A DNA stretch of 64,000 bases, taken from NCBI GenBank assembly GCA_903932145.1, contig CAIZFE010000022.1, forward strand, positions 1 through 64,000, given 5' to 3'. Below are positions 42,699 to 51,107 of this stretch, in pieces. Under the pieces are notes generated by a model. The model was not told the DNA's origin and did not search any database. It saw only the letters and a list, made by a program, of their open reading frames with translations. The translations under genes were made by a program, and so were the position numbers. The stretch's first letter is position 1, and every line of letters starts with the position of its first letter. Source of the stretch: an uncultured Rhodopila sp. (lineage in GTDB: Bacteria > Pseudomonadota > Alphaproteobacteria > Acetobacterales > Acetobacteraceae).

Positions 42699-43984
42699 CC
42701 GACACCAAAATCGCCTACGTGCACGCGCGCCGCGTCTGGGACAGCCGAGGCCGTCCGACGGTGGAGGCGGATGTGCTGCTAGAGGGCGGCGCCGTCGGTC
42801 GCGCGATCGCCCCGGCCGGCGCGTCCACCGGATCGGGCGAAGCGGTGGACCTGCGTGACGGCGGGGCCGCGTTCGGCGGCTATGACGTGACGAAGGCGGT
42901 GGAGAACGTCAATACGATCGTCGCGCATGCCTTGATTGGCATGGACGCGACGGATCAGGAAGCACTCGACGAACGCCTGATCGAATTGGATGGCACGCAA
43001 AACAAAAGCCGGCTGGGTGCCAACGCGCTCGTGTCGGTGTCGATGGCCGCCGCGCATGCCGCGGCTGGCGCCTCAGGCCATCCGCTGTACCATTATCTGG
43101 GAGGCGCGGAGGCGACTTTGATTCCGCTGCCGCAGATCCAGATTTTTGGCGGCGGCGCCCACGCCGGACGACGGGTCGATGTCCAGGATTTCATGATCAT
43201 GTGCCCGGCAGCGGACAGCTTCGCCCAGGCGCTCGATTGGACGGCCGAGGTGTATCGGCACGCCGGCAAGATCATGGAGGCGGCGGGAAGCCTGGCCGGC
43301 GTCGCCGATGAGGGGGGCTGGTGGCCGTCGTTCGCCTCCAATGAGCAGGCGCTCGACACGCTGGTCGCGGCGATCGAGAAGGCCGGCTTCAAACCCGGCG
43401 AACAGGTCGGCATCGCGCTGGATATCGCCGCCTCGGAGTTTGGGGCGAAGGGGCAATACAAGCTGGCGTTGGACGGTAAGGAACTGACGACCGATGGCAT
43501 GATCGAGATGCTGACCGGCTGGGTCGGCCGCTATCCGGTTCTATCGATCGAGGACCCGCTGGCGGAGGATGATCTCGCGGGGTTCATTGCGTTCACGGCC
43601 GCAGTCGGTGACAAGATCCAGATCGTTGGGGACGATTTTCTGGTCAGCGACGCGGATCGTCTGCGCGATGCCGCCGAGGCGAAAGCAGCCAATACGGTTT
43701 TGCTGAAGCCCAATCAGCGCGGTACTTTGACCGAAACGTTCGACGCGCGCCGGGTGGCGGCGGAGTGTGGCTACGCGACGATCGTCTCGGCGCGATCGGG
43801 GGAAACCGAGGATGTCACGATCGCGCATCTCGCGGTGGGCTGGGGCGCCGGTCAATTGAAGGTCGGCAGCTTTGCCCGCGGCGAGCGCATGGCGAAATGG
43901 AACGAGATGCTGCGGATCGAGGAGGCGCTGGGCGGTAAGGCCCGGTTCGCGGGCGGTTCGGTGCTGGGCCGGTCGCGTCCGTGA
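42695..43984 (+). CDS. Enolase paralogue with an altered active site
   Basis: A 429-residue enolase-family protein. Kept features are the loop APAGASTGSGEAVDLRDG, DEGG, metal ligands in ALDIAASEF, IEDPLAEDD and VGDDF, and the catalytic Lys of LLKPNQRGTLTET. Changes are SARSGETED where ordinary enolase has SHRSGE (His to Ala), and FGGGAHAGRRVDVQDF in place of NGGxHADNxxxxQEF. It is coupled to a kinase gene and therefore probably acts on a kinase-derived phosphorylated acid, not in central glycolysis. A moonlighting or degenerate enolase cannot be excluded. Confidence 0.85.
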   Translation: MTDTKIAYVHARRVWDSRGRPTVEADVLLEGGAVGRAIAPAGASTGSGEAVDLRDGGAAFGGYDVTKAVENVNTIVAHALIGMDATDQEALDERLIELDGTQNKSRLGANALVSVSMAAAHAAAGASGHPLYHYLGGAEATLIPLPQIQIFGGGAHAGRRVDVQDFMIMCPAADSFAQALDWTAEVYRHAGKIMEAAGSLAGVADEGGWWPSFASNEQALDTLVAAIEKAGFKPGEQVGIALDIAASEFGAKGQYKLALDGKELTTDGMIEMLTGWVGRYPVLSIEDPLAEDDLAGFIAFTAAVGDKIQIVGDDFLVSDADRLRDAAEAKAANTVLLKPNQRGTLTETFDARRVAAECGYATIVSARSGETEDVTIAHLAVGWGAGQLKVGSFARGERMAKWNEMLRIEEALGGKARFAGGSVLGRSRP

Positions 43985-44119
43985 CAATCGGAATATGACC
44001 GCCCTCCGGGGCCATGCTTACGCGCGGCAAGACCTTTGGGGGGATCGACAAATCGGAATACGGATCGTTATGGTCCGGCAGCGGCCCAATCCCTGGCCCG
44101 GCATGCAAAAAGGCTACGG

Positions 44120-44491
44120 ATGCTGCACAAAATTGCAATCGCAGGTACGATCGTCCTGCTCGGACTCACCGGCATGGCACGGGCCGAGGGCGATGCCGCG
44201 GCTGGCAAGATTGTCTTCAACAAATGCGCCATCTGTCACTCGCCCCTGCAAGGCGTGAATAAGATCGGTCCCAGCCAGTTTGGCATCATCGGCCGCCACT
44301 CGGCCGCGATCCCGAACTTCGCGTATTCCGAGGCGATGAAGGCGACAAACTGGGATTGGACGCCGGAACAACTCGACAAGTACTTGACCGAACCGCGCGT
44401 GGTCGTTCCCGGCACCAAGATGATCTTTCCCGGTCTGAAGGAAGAAGCCGACCGCGCCAACGTGATCGCCTATCTGGATACGCTGAAATAG
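44120..44491 (+). CDS. Periplasmic class I c-type cytochrome
   Basis: A 123-residue monohaem cytochrome c of the mitochondrial/c2 type. The signal peptide ends near ARA. The haem motif is CAICH (about 36-40), and the axial Met lies in GTKMIFPGL near 97. It should shuttle electrons in the periplasm. The ATG at 44120 follows an AAAGG sequence. It stands alone between the enolase paralogue and a Kelch gene and could serve any of the periplasmic haem or copper proteins encoded in this window. Confidence 0.9.
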   Translation: MLHKIAIAGTIVLLGLTGMARAEGDAAAGKIVFNKCAICHSPLQGVNKIGPSQFGIIGRHSAAIPNFAYSEAMKATNWDWTPEQLDKYLTEPRVVVPGTKMIFPGLKEEADRANVIAYLDTLK

Positions 44492-44614
44492 GCTGATATC
44501 CCGCGCTTCGGCCGGTTGGCGGCGACGGCCTTCAATCGTGCCGCGGCGGCGGGGTAAGCTTCCCATTTGCCGCGGTACCTGTACCATCCCCGGATAATCC
44601 CGGGGGAAATGGGC

Positions 44615-45679
44615 ATGAAAAAGACTTGGTTGATCCGCGCTGGCGTGGCGCTCGGCTTGGGTTGCGCCGTCGCGATGCCTTTCAACGCGCAAGCGGAACC
44701 GCAATGGAAAATGGCGGCACCGCTGCCTGAGGCGATCGGCGAGCTGGAAGCCGCGTCCGTCAATGGCAAGATTTATGTACTGTCCGGCCTGAACAACCAG
44801 CCCGGGGTGGTGACGCCTGCCGGGCATAACTGGGCTTATGACCCCGCGACCAATGCCTGGACCAACCGCACGTCGATGCCGGTTCCGGCGCACCACATCA
44901 TGGTCGCCACGCTCAACGACAAAATCTACGTTTTCGGTGGGTTCGTCCGCCCGCCATCGGTGCTCGCATGGCAACCGATCGCCCGGTCCTGGGAATACAA
45001 CCCGGCGGCTGATAGCTGGAAGGAACTGGCGCCGATGCCAACCCCGCGCGGCGCCGGGGCAGCGGTCGAGGTCAACGGCAAGATCTATGTCATCGGCGGT
45101 GCCCGGTCGAACAAACCGGGTGAGGACGGCGCGCCGATCCCGCTGGGCTCCACCGACCAACTCGTTGTCGGAACCGTGGAGGAATACGATCCGGCGACGA
45201 ACCAGTGGCAGTCCCGCACGCCGATGCCGACCGCCCGCAACCATTTCTTTGCCGACGCGGTGAAGGGCAAGATCTACGCCATCGATGGACGCATCGGCAC
45301 GGTATTCGTCACAAAATCCGACACAATCGATCTGGTGGAGGCCTACGACCCCGCCACCGACCGCTGGGCCTACGCCGGCCGCGCCCCCACCACGCGCGGC
45401 GACGTCACGGGTGAAGAACACAACGGCCTGCTCTACATCGCTGGCGGCGAGTTTCAGGACGCCGAACGCAAGATGACGTTCTGGGCTGTGGAAGTCTTCA
45501 ATCCAGCCACCGGCGGCTGGTCAACCCTGCCGCACATGCAGGTCGCTCGGCACGGCTTCGCGGCGGCCTTCATCGGCGACAAACTGCACGTCATGGGCGG
45601 CGGTTTTCAGTCCGACGGCATGCCCGGCGTCGATCCCACCACGGCAACGCATGAGGTGATCGATCTGGCGGGCGAGTGA
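44615..45679 (+). CDS. Exported Kelch-repeat beta-propeller protein
   Basis: A 354-residue exported protein with about six Kelch repeats, visible as recurring NGKIYVxxG, YDPATNxW and MPTxR elements (for example KIYVFGGF, KIYVIGGA, LLYIAGGE, KLHVMGGG). The signal peptide ends near AQAEP. The propeller should bind a ligand or act as a lyase/hydrolase scaffold; no catalytic motif is evident. ATG at 44615 was chosen over ATG at 44609 because the GGGGGA site is better spaced. A convergent Vgb-type propeller gene follows. Confidence 0.83.
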   Translation: MKKTWLIRAGVALGLGCAVAMPFNAQAEPQWKMAAPLPEAIGELEAASVNGKIYVLSGLNNQPGVVTPAGHNWAYDPATNAWTNRTSMPVPAHHIMVATLNDKIYVFGGFVRPPSVLAWQPIARSWEYNPAADSWKELAPMPTPRGAGAAVEVNGKIYVIGGARSNKPGEDGAPIPLGSTDQLVVGTVEEYDPATNQWQSRTPMPTARNHFFADAVKGKIYAIDGRIGTVFVTKSDTIDLVEAYDPATDRWAYAGRAPTTRGDVTGEEHNGLLYIAGGEFQDAERKMTFWAVEVFNPATGGWSTLPHMQVARHGFAAAFIGDKLHVMGGGFQSDGMPGVDPTTATHEVIDLAGE

Positions 45680-45707
45680 CGCGATCACAGCCGATCATTC
45701 CTATATC

Positions 45708-45775
45708 GTCATGGATCGGCTTGTCCGGGCCACCCGTTGCGGCATTCTACCCCGCCAGATGGCCCGAACAAATCG
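45708..45775. repeat. Decayed family-1 extragenic palindrome
   Basis: The left half (CGTCATGGATCGGCTTGTCC, 45709-45728) resembles the family-1 arm. The right half is only weakly recognisable (GGCCCGAACAAATCG). It lies between two convergent propeller genes. Confidence 0.5.
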
Positions 45776-45798
45776 ACCAATCACGATCGGAGCAAGAC

Positions 45799-47442
45799 TT
45801 AATCCGCCGGTTCCACCTTTACGATCGAAGCCCCATGGTTGCTGCCAACCCAGAACGTCACCGGGGTTGTGCTGTTATCGACAAACGACCGCCGCATGTT
45901 GGTCGGCCGCGGCATCAGATATTCCGTGAATGTCCCGGTTTTCGGATCGAGCCGGTCCACCCGGTCCGCCATCATCCCACCGCCCCAAGCCTCGCCATTA
46001 CGATCCGCGACCACGTCATAAGGGAAATACCAGGGTGTCGGAGGCGTCCACTCGCTAAACTTCTCCGTTGCCGGATCGAACATGCCGAATTTGTCGCCAT
46101 GGAATTCCCCGAACCACATCTTGCCCGTCGCGTCCAACGACCCGCGCCGAGGTTGCGAGCCAACCGTCGGTGTCGGCCACGTCTTAACGGCCCCCGTCTT
46201 CGCATCCACCCGCCCGATATCGCCACGCCCGAACACAGTAAAATACACGTTGTTCGCCGTGTCACTGGAGATATCATAAATGTTCGGGCTGGGGATCGGG
46301 AACGGCTGAAACACCTCAAAATTGCTGGTCGCCACATCCAGCCGGTAGATCGAATAGGTGCCGGAATCCTCGATCCACACCTTACCGTCCACATTCAGAT
46401 GCGTCGGTTCTACTTCCGTGGTCTGGGTATAGTCCTTGTTCAGATTGGGCGGCAGTTCGAATACCTGAAATTTTTCCGTTTTTGGATCAAACCGAGCCAC
46501 TGCACGCTGAAACGCCATACCGATCCAAATGCCACCGTTCGGGTCTTCACGCAGCGCCAATGACCCCTTGGGCGCGTTCGGCTGTAGGGTCGGTATGGTA
46601 TATTCGACGGTCTTGCCCGTCTTGGGATCGAGCTTACCCAGGATTTCTTCCCCGAAACTGTCGTACCAAACGGTCCCGTCCTTTGCCACGATCACGTCAT
46701 GCGGCATCCGGGTCGGTTCACCCAGATCGAACTCCGTCATAACCACCCGCGTCGCCCGCCCCTTCGGCCGGGGAAACGTCTTCAACGGGAAATTCCAGGT
46801 GTCGCCCTTGCTGAGATTGACGCCGGACAGATACTCGGCCTGTTGGCGCAACTTCTCCGGGCGCCGCTCCAGCGCGAACTCCCCAACCCGCGCGGCGACC
46901 AGCGGCTGCGGTATCAAAAGCGAGGACGCCGCCGCGTAATGCGACATGCGCTGCTGCACATCGACGAATTCATCCGCCGTATGGGTGGAGAATAAGGGCT
47001 GGTGCAGGCTGTGACAGTTCGTACAACTCTGCAGAAACTGCTTCTGCGACGCGGGACCGGGCAGACTTTCCATCCACTCGGCGTTGGTAAGCTGTGCCGA
47101 CAGATCGGTTGTTGTCCGTAATGTCAGATCGGCCGTGGCCGATGCGGCTGCCGCAATATCCGTCGCCACCGCCCCGGACAAATCGTAGCCGACCGCGCGA
47201 ATTGACAACGAATAATGTCCCGGTTTCAGCCGCGAAGGCGGAAACGTGTAGTGACCCGTGGCATCGCTGACCACGGTGACGGTGATGTTCGACCCGTCAC
47301 GATGCGCGCTGACCAACACACCTTCCATCGCCGGTTCAGCCGCCGAACTCACATGCCCGGACAATTGGGCCGATGCCGTTCCCAAACTCAGCAGCAACGG
47401 CAGCACAAAAGCAGCCCTTGCGACGATTTTCGACGTTCCCAT
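45799..47442 (-). CDS. Haem-binding Vgb/SMP-30-type beta-propeller with carboxypeptidase-regulatory domain
   Basis: A 547-residue exported protein in three parts. After the signal peptide (ends SAQL) comes a carboxypeptidase regulatory-like domain (about 28-105; GHYTFPPSRLKPGHYSLSIRAVGYDL). A short c-type haem segment carries CTNCH (about 140-144). A seven-bladed Vgb-like propeller (about 240-547) has repeated GxIW and FDPxTxKF elements (GKMWFGEFHGDKFGMFDPATEKF). Vgb proper opens streptogramin rings, but this architecture is better known among environmental quinoprotein-like proteins; function unknown. It follows ligB on the same strand. Confidence 0.8.
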   Translation of the reverse strand: MGTSKIVARAAFVLPLLLSLGTASAQLSGHVSSAAEPAMEGVLVSAHRDGSNITVTVVSDATGHYTFPPSRLKPGHYSLSIRAVGYDLSGAVATDIAAAASATADLTLRTTTDLSAQLTNAEWMESLPGPASQKQFLQSCTNCHSLHQPLFSTHTADEFVDVQQRMSHYAAASSLLIPQPLVAARVGEFALERRPEKLRQQAEYLSGVNLSKGDTWNFPLKTFPRPKGRATRVVMTEFDLGEPTRMPHDVIVAKDGTVWYDSFGEEILGKLDPKTGKTVEYTIPTLQPNAPKGSLALREDPNGGIWIGMAFQRAVARFDPKTEKFQVFELPPNLNKDYTQTTEVEPTHLNVDGKVWIEDSGTYSIYRLDVATSNFEVFQPFPIPSPNIYDISSDTANNVYFTVFGRGDIGRVDAKTGAVKTWPTPTVGSQPRRGSLDATGKMWFGEFHGDKFGMFDPATEKFSEWTPPTPWYFPYDVVADRNGEAWGGGMMADRVDRLDPKTGTFTEYLMPRPTNMRRSFVDNSTTPVTFWVGSNHGASIVKVEPAD

Positions 47443-47500
47443 TCATTCCCCCATAGTCTTCTACGGGGGAGCGAAGCACCTCATGCCACCAGACGCAACG

Positions 47501-48337
47501 TCAGGCCGGTTCCAGAACCTGTAAGCCGGACGCCGTGTTCGAAATCGGAATGTGGTAATTCACATGAACCTGTCGCACTTTGTTCGGCAACGTGCCGCGC
47601 GCGACCAGCCAGTTGAGCAATTCCACGCCCTGCGTTCCGGCAAGCTCCACCAACTCCACGGTCGAGTATTGCGTCGCCCAGGTCGGATCGTTTACCAGGC
47701 TTTCCATGAACTTCAGATCGAAATCCTTGTTGATGAACCCGGCCCGTTCCCCGTCCAATTGATGCGACAAGCCGCCGGTGCCCAGCACAACGACCCGTTC
47801 ATCACCCGGCCACGACGCGATGGCGCGACCGATCGCCTGCCCGAGCTTGTAGCAGCGGGCGGCGGAGGGCAGGGGGGATTGCACGGTGTTCACCACCACC
47901 GGCACCGTCCGCACCGGCCATTTCTGCTCCGGCCACAACAGTGCCATCGGCAATGTGAAAGCGTGATCCACCGACATTTCCTGGCAGGTCACCAGATCGA
48001 AATCCTCGGCCACCAGCGATTCGATCATGTGCCAGGACAGCGCCGGGTCGCCCTGGAACGGCGGCACCACCGGGATGCCCCAGCCCTCATCGGCATTGCG
48101 GTATTCGGGGGCCGCCCCGATCGCGAAGGTTGGCATCTTATCGAGGAAGAAATTCAGCCCGTGGTCGTTATAGGCCACCACGACCACATCGGGTTTCACC
48201 GAGGCCAGCCAGTCCCGCACCGGCGGAAACCCGTCAAAGAAAGGCTTCCAATATGGATCGTTCTGCAATCCCTTGGCGATCGCACCGCCGATGGCGGGAA
48301 CATGGGACGTGGTGATGGTACCGACGATTTTCGCCAT
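47501..48337 (-). CDS. ligB: Protocatechuate 4,5-dioxygenase beta subunit (LigB)
   Basis: A 278-residue extradiol dioxygenase subunit. With LigA it cleaves protocatechuate at the 4,5 bond to 4-carboxy-2-hydroxymuconate semialdehyde. Expected iron ligands are His12 in TTSHVPAIG and His59 in AYNDHGLNFF, with a Glu later in the chain. GTGGLSHQLDG near 190-200 is the typical active-site His segment. It starts 3 bases after the ligA stop, so the subunits are co-translated. A large-subunit-like length is normal. Confidence 0.93.
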   Translation of the reverse strand: MAKIVGTITTSHVPAIGGAIAKGLQNDPYWKPFFDGFPPVRDWLASVKPDVVVVAYNDHGLNFFLDKMPTFAIGAAPEYRNADEGWGIPVVPPFQGDPALSWHMIESLVAEDFDLVTCQEMSVDHAFTLPMALLWPEQKWPVRTVPVVVNTVQSPLPSAARCYKLGQAIGRAIASWPGDERVVVLGTGGLSHQLDGERAGFINKDFDLKFMESLVNDPTWATQYSTVELVELAGTQGVELLNWLVARGTLPNKVRQVHVNYHIPISNTASGLQVLEPA

Positions 48338-48339
48338 AG

Positions 48340-48696
48340 TTAGTTTCCCCTCGCGGCAATCAGTCTGGCTTTGAACTGGTCTTTGGTCATGCCGGTCTGC
48401 TGGGCGCCGATGTCTTGCATGTCCAGTTTGAAAATCCCGGCGAATTTGGCCAGGTAATACGCATTGCCGCCGGCTGCGATCAGCTGCAGCACGTTCCTGG
48501 CGTGGATGGCCGCGCGCTGTTCGGCGTTCAGCCCGTAGCGCGTGCAATACTCGTCTTCATCATCAAGAAAGGCTTTTCGGTTGGCGGCATCATTGAACGA
48601 GTAACACATCTTGTTCAGAGCATAGCCTTTGCGGGCCTGCTCGCCGTCGAAAATGGTGGTGCCCGGCACGGGCTGGTGTGATTTGATCGATGGCAT
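48340..48696 (-). CDS. ligA: Protocatechuate 4,5-dioxygenase alpha subunit (LigA)
   Basis: A 118-residue small subunit that caps the active site of LigB. It matches the family over its whole length: IPGTTIFDG-like start (VPGTTIFDGEQARKGYALNKMCYSF), RAAIHARNVLQLIAAGGNAYYLAKFAGI, and the C-terminal QTGMTKDQFKARL. The ATG at 48696 was taken as it begins the conserved part. Between it and ligC lie a family-1 palindrome (48851-48924) and an AT-rich dyad (48785-48801), probably its own control region. Confidence 0.92.
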   Translation of the reverse strand: MPSIKSHQPVPGTTIFDGEQARKGYALNKMCYSFNDAANRKAFLDDEDEYCTRYGLNAEQRAAIHARNVLQLIAAGGNAYYLAKFAGIFKLDMQDIGAQQTGMTKDQFKARLIAARGN

Positions 48697-48784
48697 GACG
48701 GTTTTCCTCACATGTTGGGGGCTGGCATGCTTTGCCCCAAGCGAGCCGTATTCAGACGCCATGCCAGGAATAAACGTACTGATC

Positions 48785-48801
48785 CTGATCAATTAAATCA
48801 G
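48785..48801. promoter_or_regulatory. AT-rich dyad upstream of ligAB
   Basis: CTGAT-N7-ATCAG at 48785-48801. It is followed directly by a second overlapping symmetry (AAATCA...TGATTT, about 48795-48816). This is about 90 bases upstream of ligA and is the only AT-rich stretch in the area, so it may be the promoter/operator of ligAB. The binding protein is unknown. Confidence 0.4.
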
Positions 48802-48850
48802 TCGATTTGTTGATTTATACCAGCGGTCGTTGCGTCTGGCTCTCGTCCCT

Positions 48851-48924
48851 CACCGTCCTGGCCCGGCTTGTCCGGGCCACTTGTCGTCAGGGCACAGGTG
48901 GTTGGAACAAGCCAAGCCATGACG
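48851..48924. repeat. Extragenic palindrome, family 1
   Basis: The left arm (48851-48879) begins CACCGTCCTGG and holds the inner palindrome GGCCCGG...CCGGGCC. The right arm (48904-48924) is a somewhat changed inverted copy (GGAACAAGCCAAGCCATGACG with mismatches). It separates ligC from ligA. Confidence 0.65.
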
Positions 48925-49000
48925 AAAACGCAATGGCAATACGTCAACCGCGGCTGATATTACACCTCGACGGCCGGTGACTGCCGGCGGGGCGTCCCAT

Positions 49001-49960
49001 TTACCCCGCGTTCAACTGCTGTTCCAGATCGTGCAGCACCTGATAGCAAGGCAATACCTGCGCGATGCTGGAATTCGGCTGCCGGCCTTCGCGGATCGCG
49101 GCGAAGAATTCCCGATCTTGCAGTTCGATGCCGTTCATCGAGACATCGACCTTGGACACATCGATCTGTTCATCCTTACCGTCGAACAAATCATCATACC
49201 GAGCGAGATACGTTCCGGTATCGCCAATGTAACGGAAGAACGTCCCCAGCGGCCCATCGTTGTTGAACGACAGGCTCAGCGTGCAAATCGCCCCGTTCGC
49301 TGCCTTAAGCTGAATCGACATATCCATCGCGATACCCAGTTTCGGATGGATCGGTCCTTGAATCGCGTTCGCCTTCACGATCGGCGAGCCAACCTGATAC
49401 GCAAACAAATCTACCGTGTGCGCGGCATGGTGCCACAGCAGATGGTCGGTCCAGCTCCTGGGCTGCCCCAGCGCATTCATGTTCGTGCGACGGAAGAAGA
49501 ACGTCTGCACGTCCATTTGCTGAATGTTGAACTCGCCCGCGACGATCTTCCGCTTCACCCACTGGTGGCTGGGATTAAAGCGGCGGGTATGGCCGCACAT
49601 CGCCACCAGTCCGGTCTGCTTCTGCGCCTGTACGACCGCGAGCGCGTCATGCAACGAATCCGCGAACGGGATTTCAACTTCCACGTGCTTGCCAGCCTTC
49701 AGGCAGGCAATGGTCTGGAAGGCATGCATCGGCGTTGGCGTGCACAGGATAACCGCATCCACCTCCTTGATCGCCAGACTTTCCTCAAGCTCGGTCGTGC
49801 AGTGCGGAATGCCGTACCGATCGGCGACGGCTTTCGTCTCATCGATTCCAGCGCTGACCAGGGATATAACCTCGACTCCATCGATATTTTTGATGCCGTC
49901 GAGGTGCTTGGTGCCGAACGCGCCGGCTCCGGCCAGCGCAACTTTGATTGTTTTGCTCAC
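49001..49960 (-). CDS. ligC: 4-carboxy-2-hydroxymuconate-6-semialdehyde dehydrogenase (LigC)
   Basis: A 319-residue Gfo/Idh/MocA dehydrogenase that oxidises the ring-cleavage product, as its cyclic hemiacetal, to 2-pyrone-4,6-dicarboxylate with NADP. NAD(P) motif VALAGAGAFGTKHLDGI (about 7-23), conserved KHVEVEIP near 90, and HHAAHTVDLFAYQVG near 180. The GTG start at 49960 has a GAGG site and lies next to the ligI stop, showing a ligJ-ligI-ligC transcription order. Confidence 0.92.
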   Translation of the reverse strand: MSKTIKVALAGAGAFGTKHLDGIKNIDGVEVISLVSAGIDETKAVADRYGIPHCTTELEESLAIKEVDAVILCTPTPMHAFQTIACLKAGKHVEVEIPFADSLHDALAVVQAQKQTGLVAMCGHTRRFNPSHQWVKRKIVAGEFNIQQMDVQTFFFRRTNMNALGQPRSWTDHLLWHHAAHTVDLFAYQVGSPIVKANAIQGPIHPKLGIAMDMSIQLKAANGAICTLSLSFNNDGPLGTFFRYIGDTGTYLARYDDLFDGKDEQIDVSKVDVSMNGIELQDREFFAAIREGRQPNSSIAQVLPCYQVLHDLEQQLNAG

Positions 49961-49962
49961 GT

Positions 49963-50880
49963 TTAATCTTCCTCTTTGGGCCAGTAGAGACGCATGGGGT
50001 TATCAACCAGCAGCTTGTGCTGAAGTCGGCTTGTCGTCGCGATATGCGGAATGAAATCCACCAGCAGCCCATCGTCCGGCATGTGGCCTTTCAGATTGGG
50101 ATGCGGCCAGTCGGTGCCCCACAGCACACGATCTGGAAAGGTCTCGACGATACGCCGAGCGAACGGAATGACGTCGGTGTAAGGGTTGGGCTGACCGTTC
50201 AAGGCCGGGGGGCCGGAGACCGACAGACGTTCCGGGCACGTCACCTTGGACCAGACGTTGGGATGGTCCAGCATGAATTTGATGAACAGGGCGAATTCCG
50301 GCCCGTCGATCGGTTTCGTCACATCGGGGCGGCCCATGTGGTCCACCACGACGGTGGTCGGCAACGCGGTGAAGAAATCCCACAATTCGGGCAAGTCCAC
50401 TGACTCAAAGTAGATCACGACATGCCAGCCAAGCCTGGCGATCCGCCCGGCGATTTCCAACAATTCGTCTTTGGGGGTGAAATCGACCAGCCGCTTGACG
50501 AAGTTGAAACGCACACCGCGCACGCCGGCTTCGTGCATGGTTTGCAGGTCGGTGTCGGAGACATCGCGCCGCACCGTGGCGATGCCGCGTGCCCGGCCGT
50601 TGGCATGCACCAGCGCATCGACCATCGCCCGGTTGTCGGCGCCATGGCAGGTGGCCTGCACCACGACATTCCGGGCGAAGCCAAGGTGGTCGCGTAGCGC
50701 ATAAAGCTGCTGTTTGGACGCATCGCATGGGGTGTATTTGCGTTCCGGCGCGAACGGGAATTCCGCTCCCGGACCGAACACATGGCAGTGGGAATCCACT
50801 GCCCCGGCCGGCAGTTCAAACCGGGGTTTGCAGGGGTCAGCGTACCAATCCAGCCAGCCAGGGGTTTTCTCGAATTCCAT
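49963..50880 (-). CDS. ligI: 2-pyrone-4,6-dicarboxylate hydrolase (LigI)
   Basis: A 305-residue amidohydrolase-fold lactonase. It opens 2-pyrone-4,6-dicarboxylate to 4-oxalomesaconate. It has DSHCHVFGP (HxH, about 29-37), VVQATCHGADN, VVVDHMGRPD and WGTDWPHPN, whose Asp is the general base. This group works without bound metal despite the HxH. The ATG at 50880 was chosen over a longer reading that starts inside a family-1 palindrome. Confidence 0.92.
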   Translation of the reverse strand: MEFEKTPGWLDWYADPCKPRFELPAGAVDSHCHVFGPGAEFPFAPERKYTPCDASKQQLYALRDHLGFARNVVVQATCHGADNRAMVDALVHANGRARGIATVRRDVSDTDLQTMHEAGVRGVRFNFVKRLVDFTPKDELLEIAGRIARLGWHVVIYFESVDLPELWDFFTALPTTVVVDHMGRPDVTKPIDGPEFALFIKFMLDHPNVWSKVTCPERLSVSGPPALNGQPNPYTDVIPFARRIVETFPDRVLWGTDWPHPNLKGHMPDDGLLVDFIPHIATTSRLQHKLLVDNPMRLYWPKEED

Positions 50881-50933
50881 CTGGGTTCCCGAACGTCTCT
50901 TGGATTCGCGTTGATATTGACTCTGGTCTTCCT

Positions 50934-51014
50934 CCGTCATGGCCCGGCTTGTCCGGGCCAACGATCGCGGCACCGTCCAGGCACGAGTGACCCGAACAAG
51001 CCGGGCCATGACGG
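50934..51014. repeat. Extragenic palindrome, family 1
   Basis: The left arm (50934-50960) begins CCGTCATGGCC and the right arm (50989-51014) is its near-perfect inverted copy. Each contains the inner GGCCCGG-type palindrome. It sits between ligJ and ligI in the same operon. Confidence 0.72.
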
Positions 51015-51107
51015 TGGTGCGTTAACAGTCGGCCGATTTCAACGCCAACTGGCTTCATCTGCCACCGACGAGCGGTGGCGGAGATGATGCAGATCAAACA
51101 AGATGAA

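Noticed and set aside
45799-47442. The Vgb-like protein as a streptogramin-resistance lyase
   Set aside because: It has a signal peptide, a haem motif and an extra domain that Vgb lacks, so antibiotic inactivation is unsupported.
10378-51014. Family-1 palindromes as ordinary terminators
   Set aside because: They have no T-tracts, share sequence and nested symmetry, and occur inside the lig operon, which fits repeated elements better.
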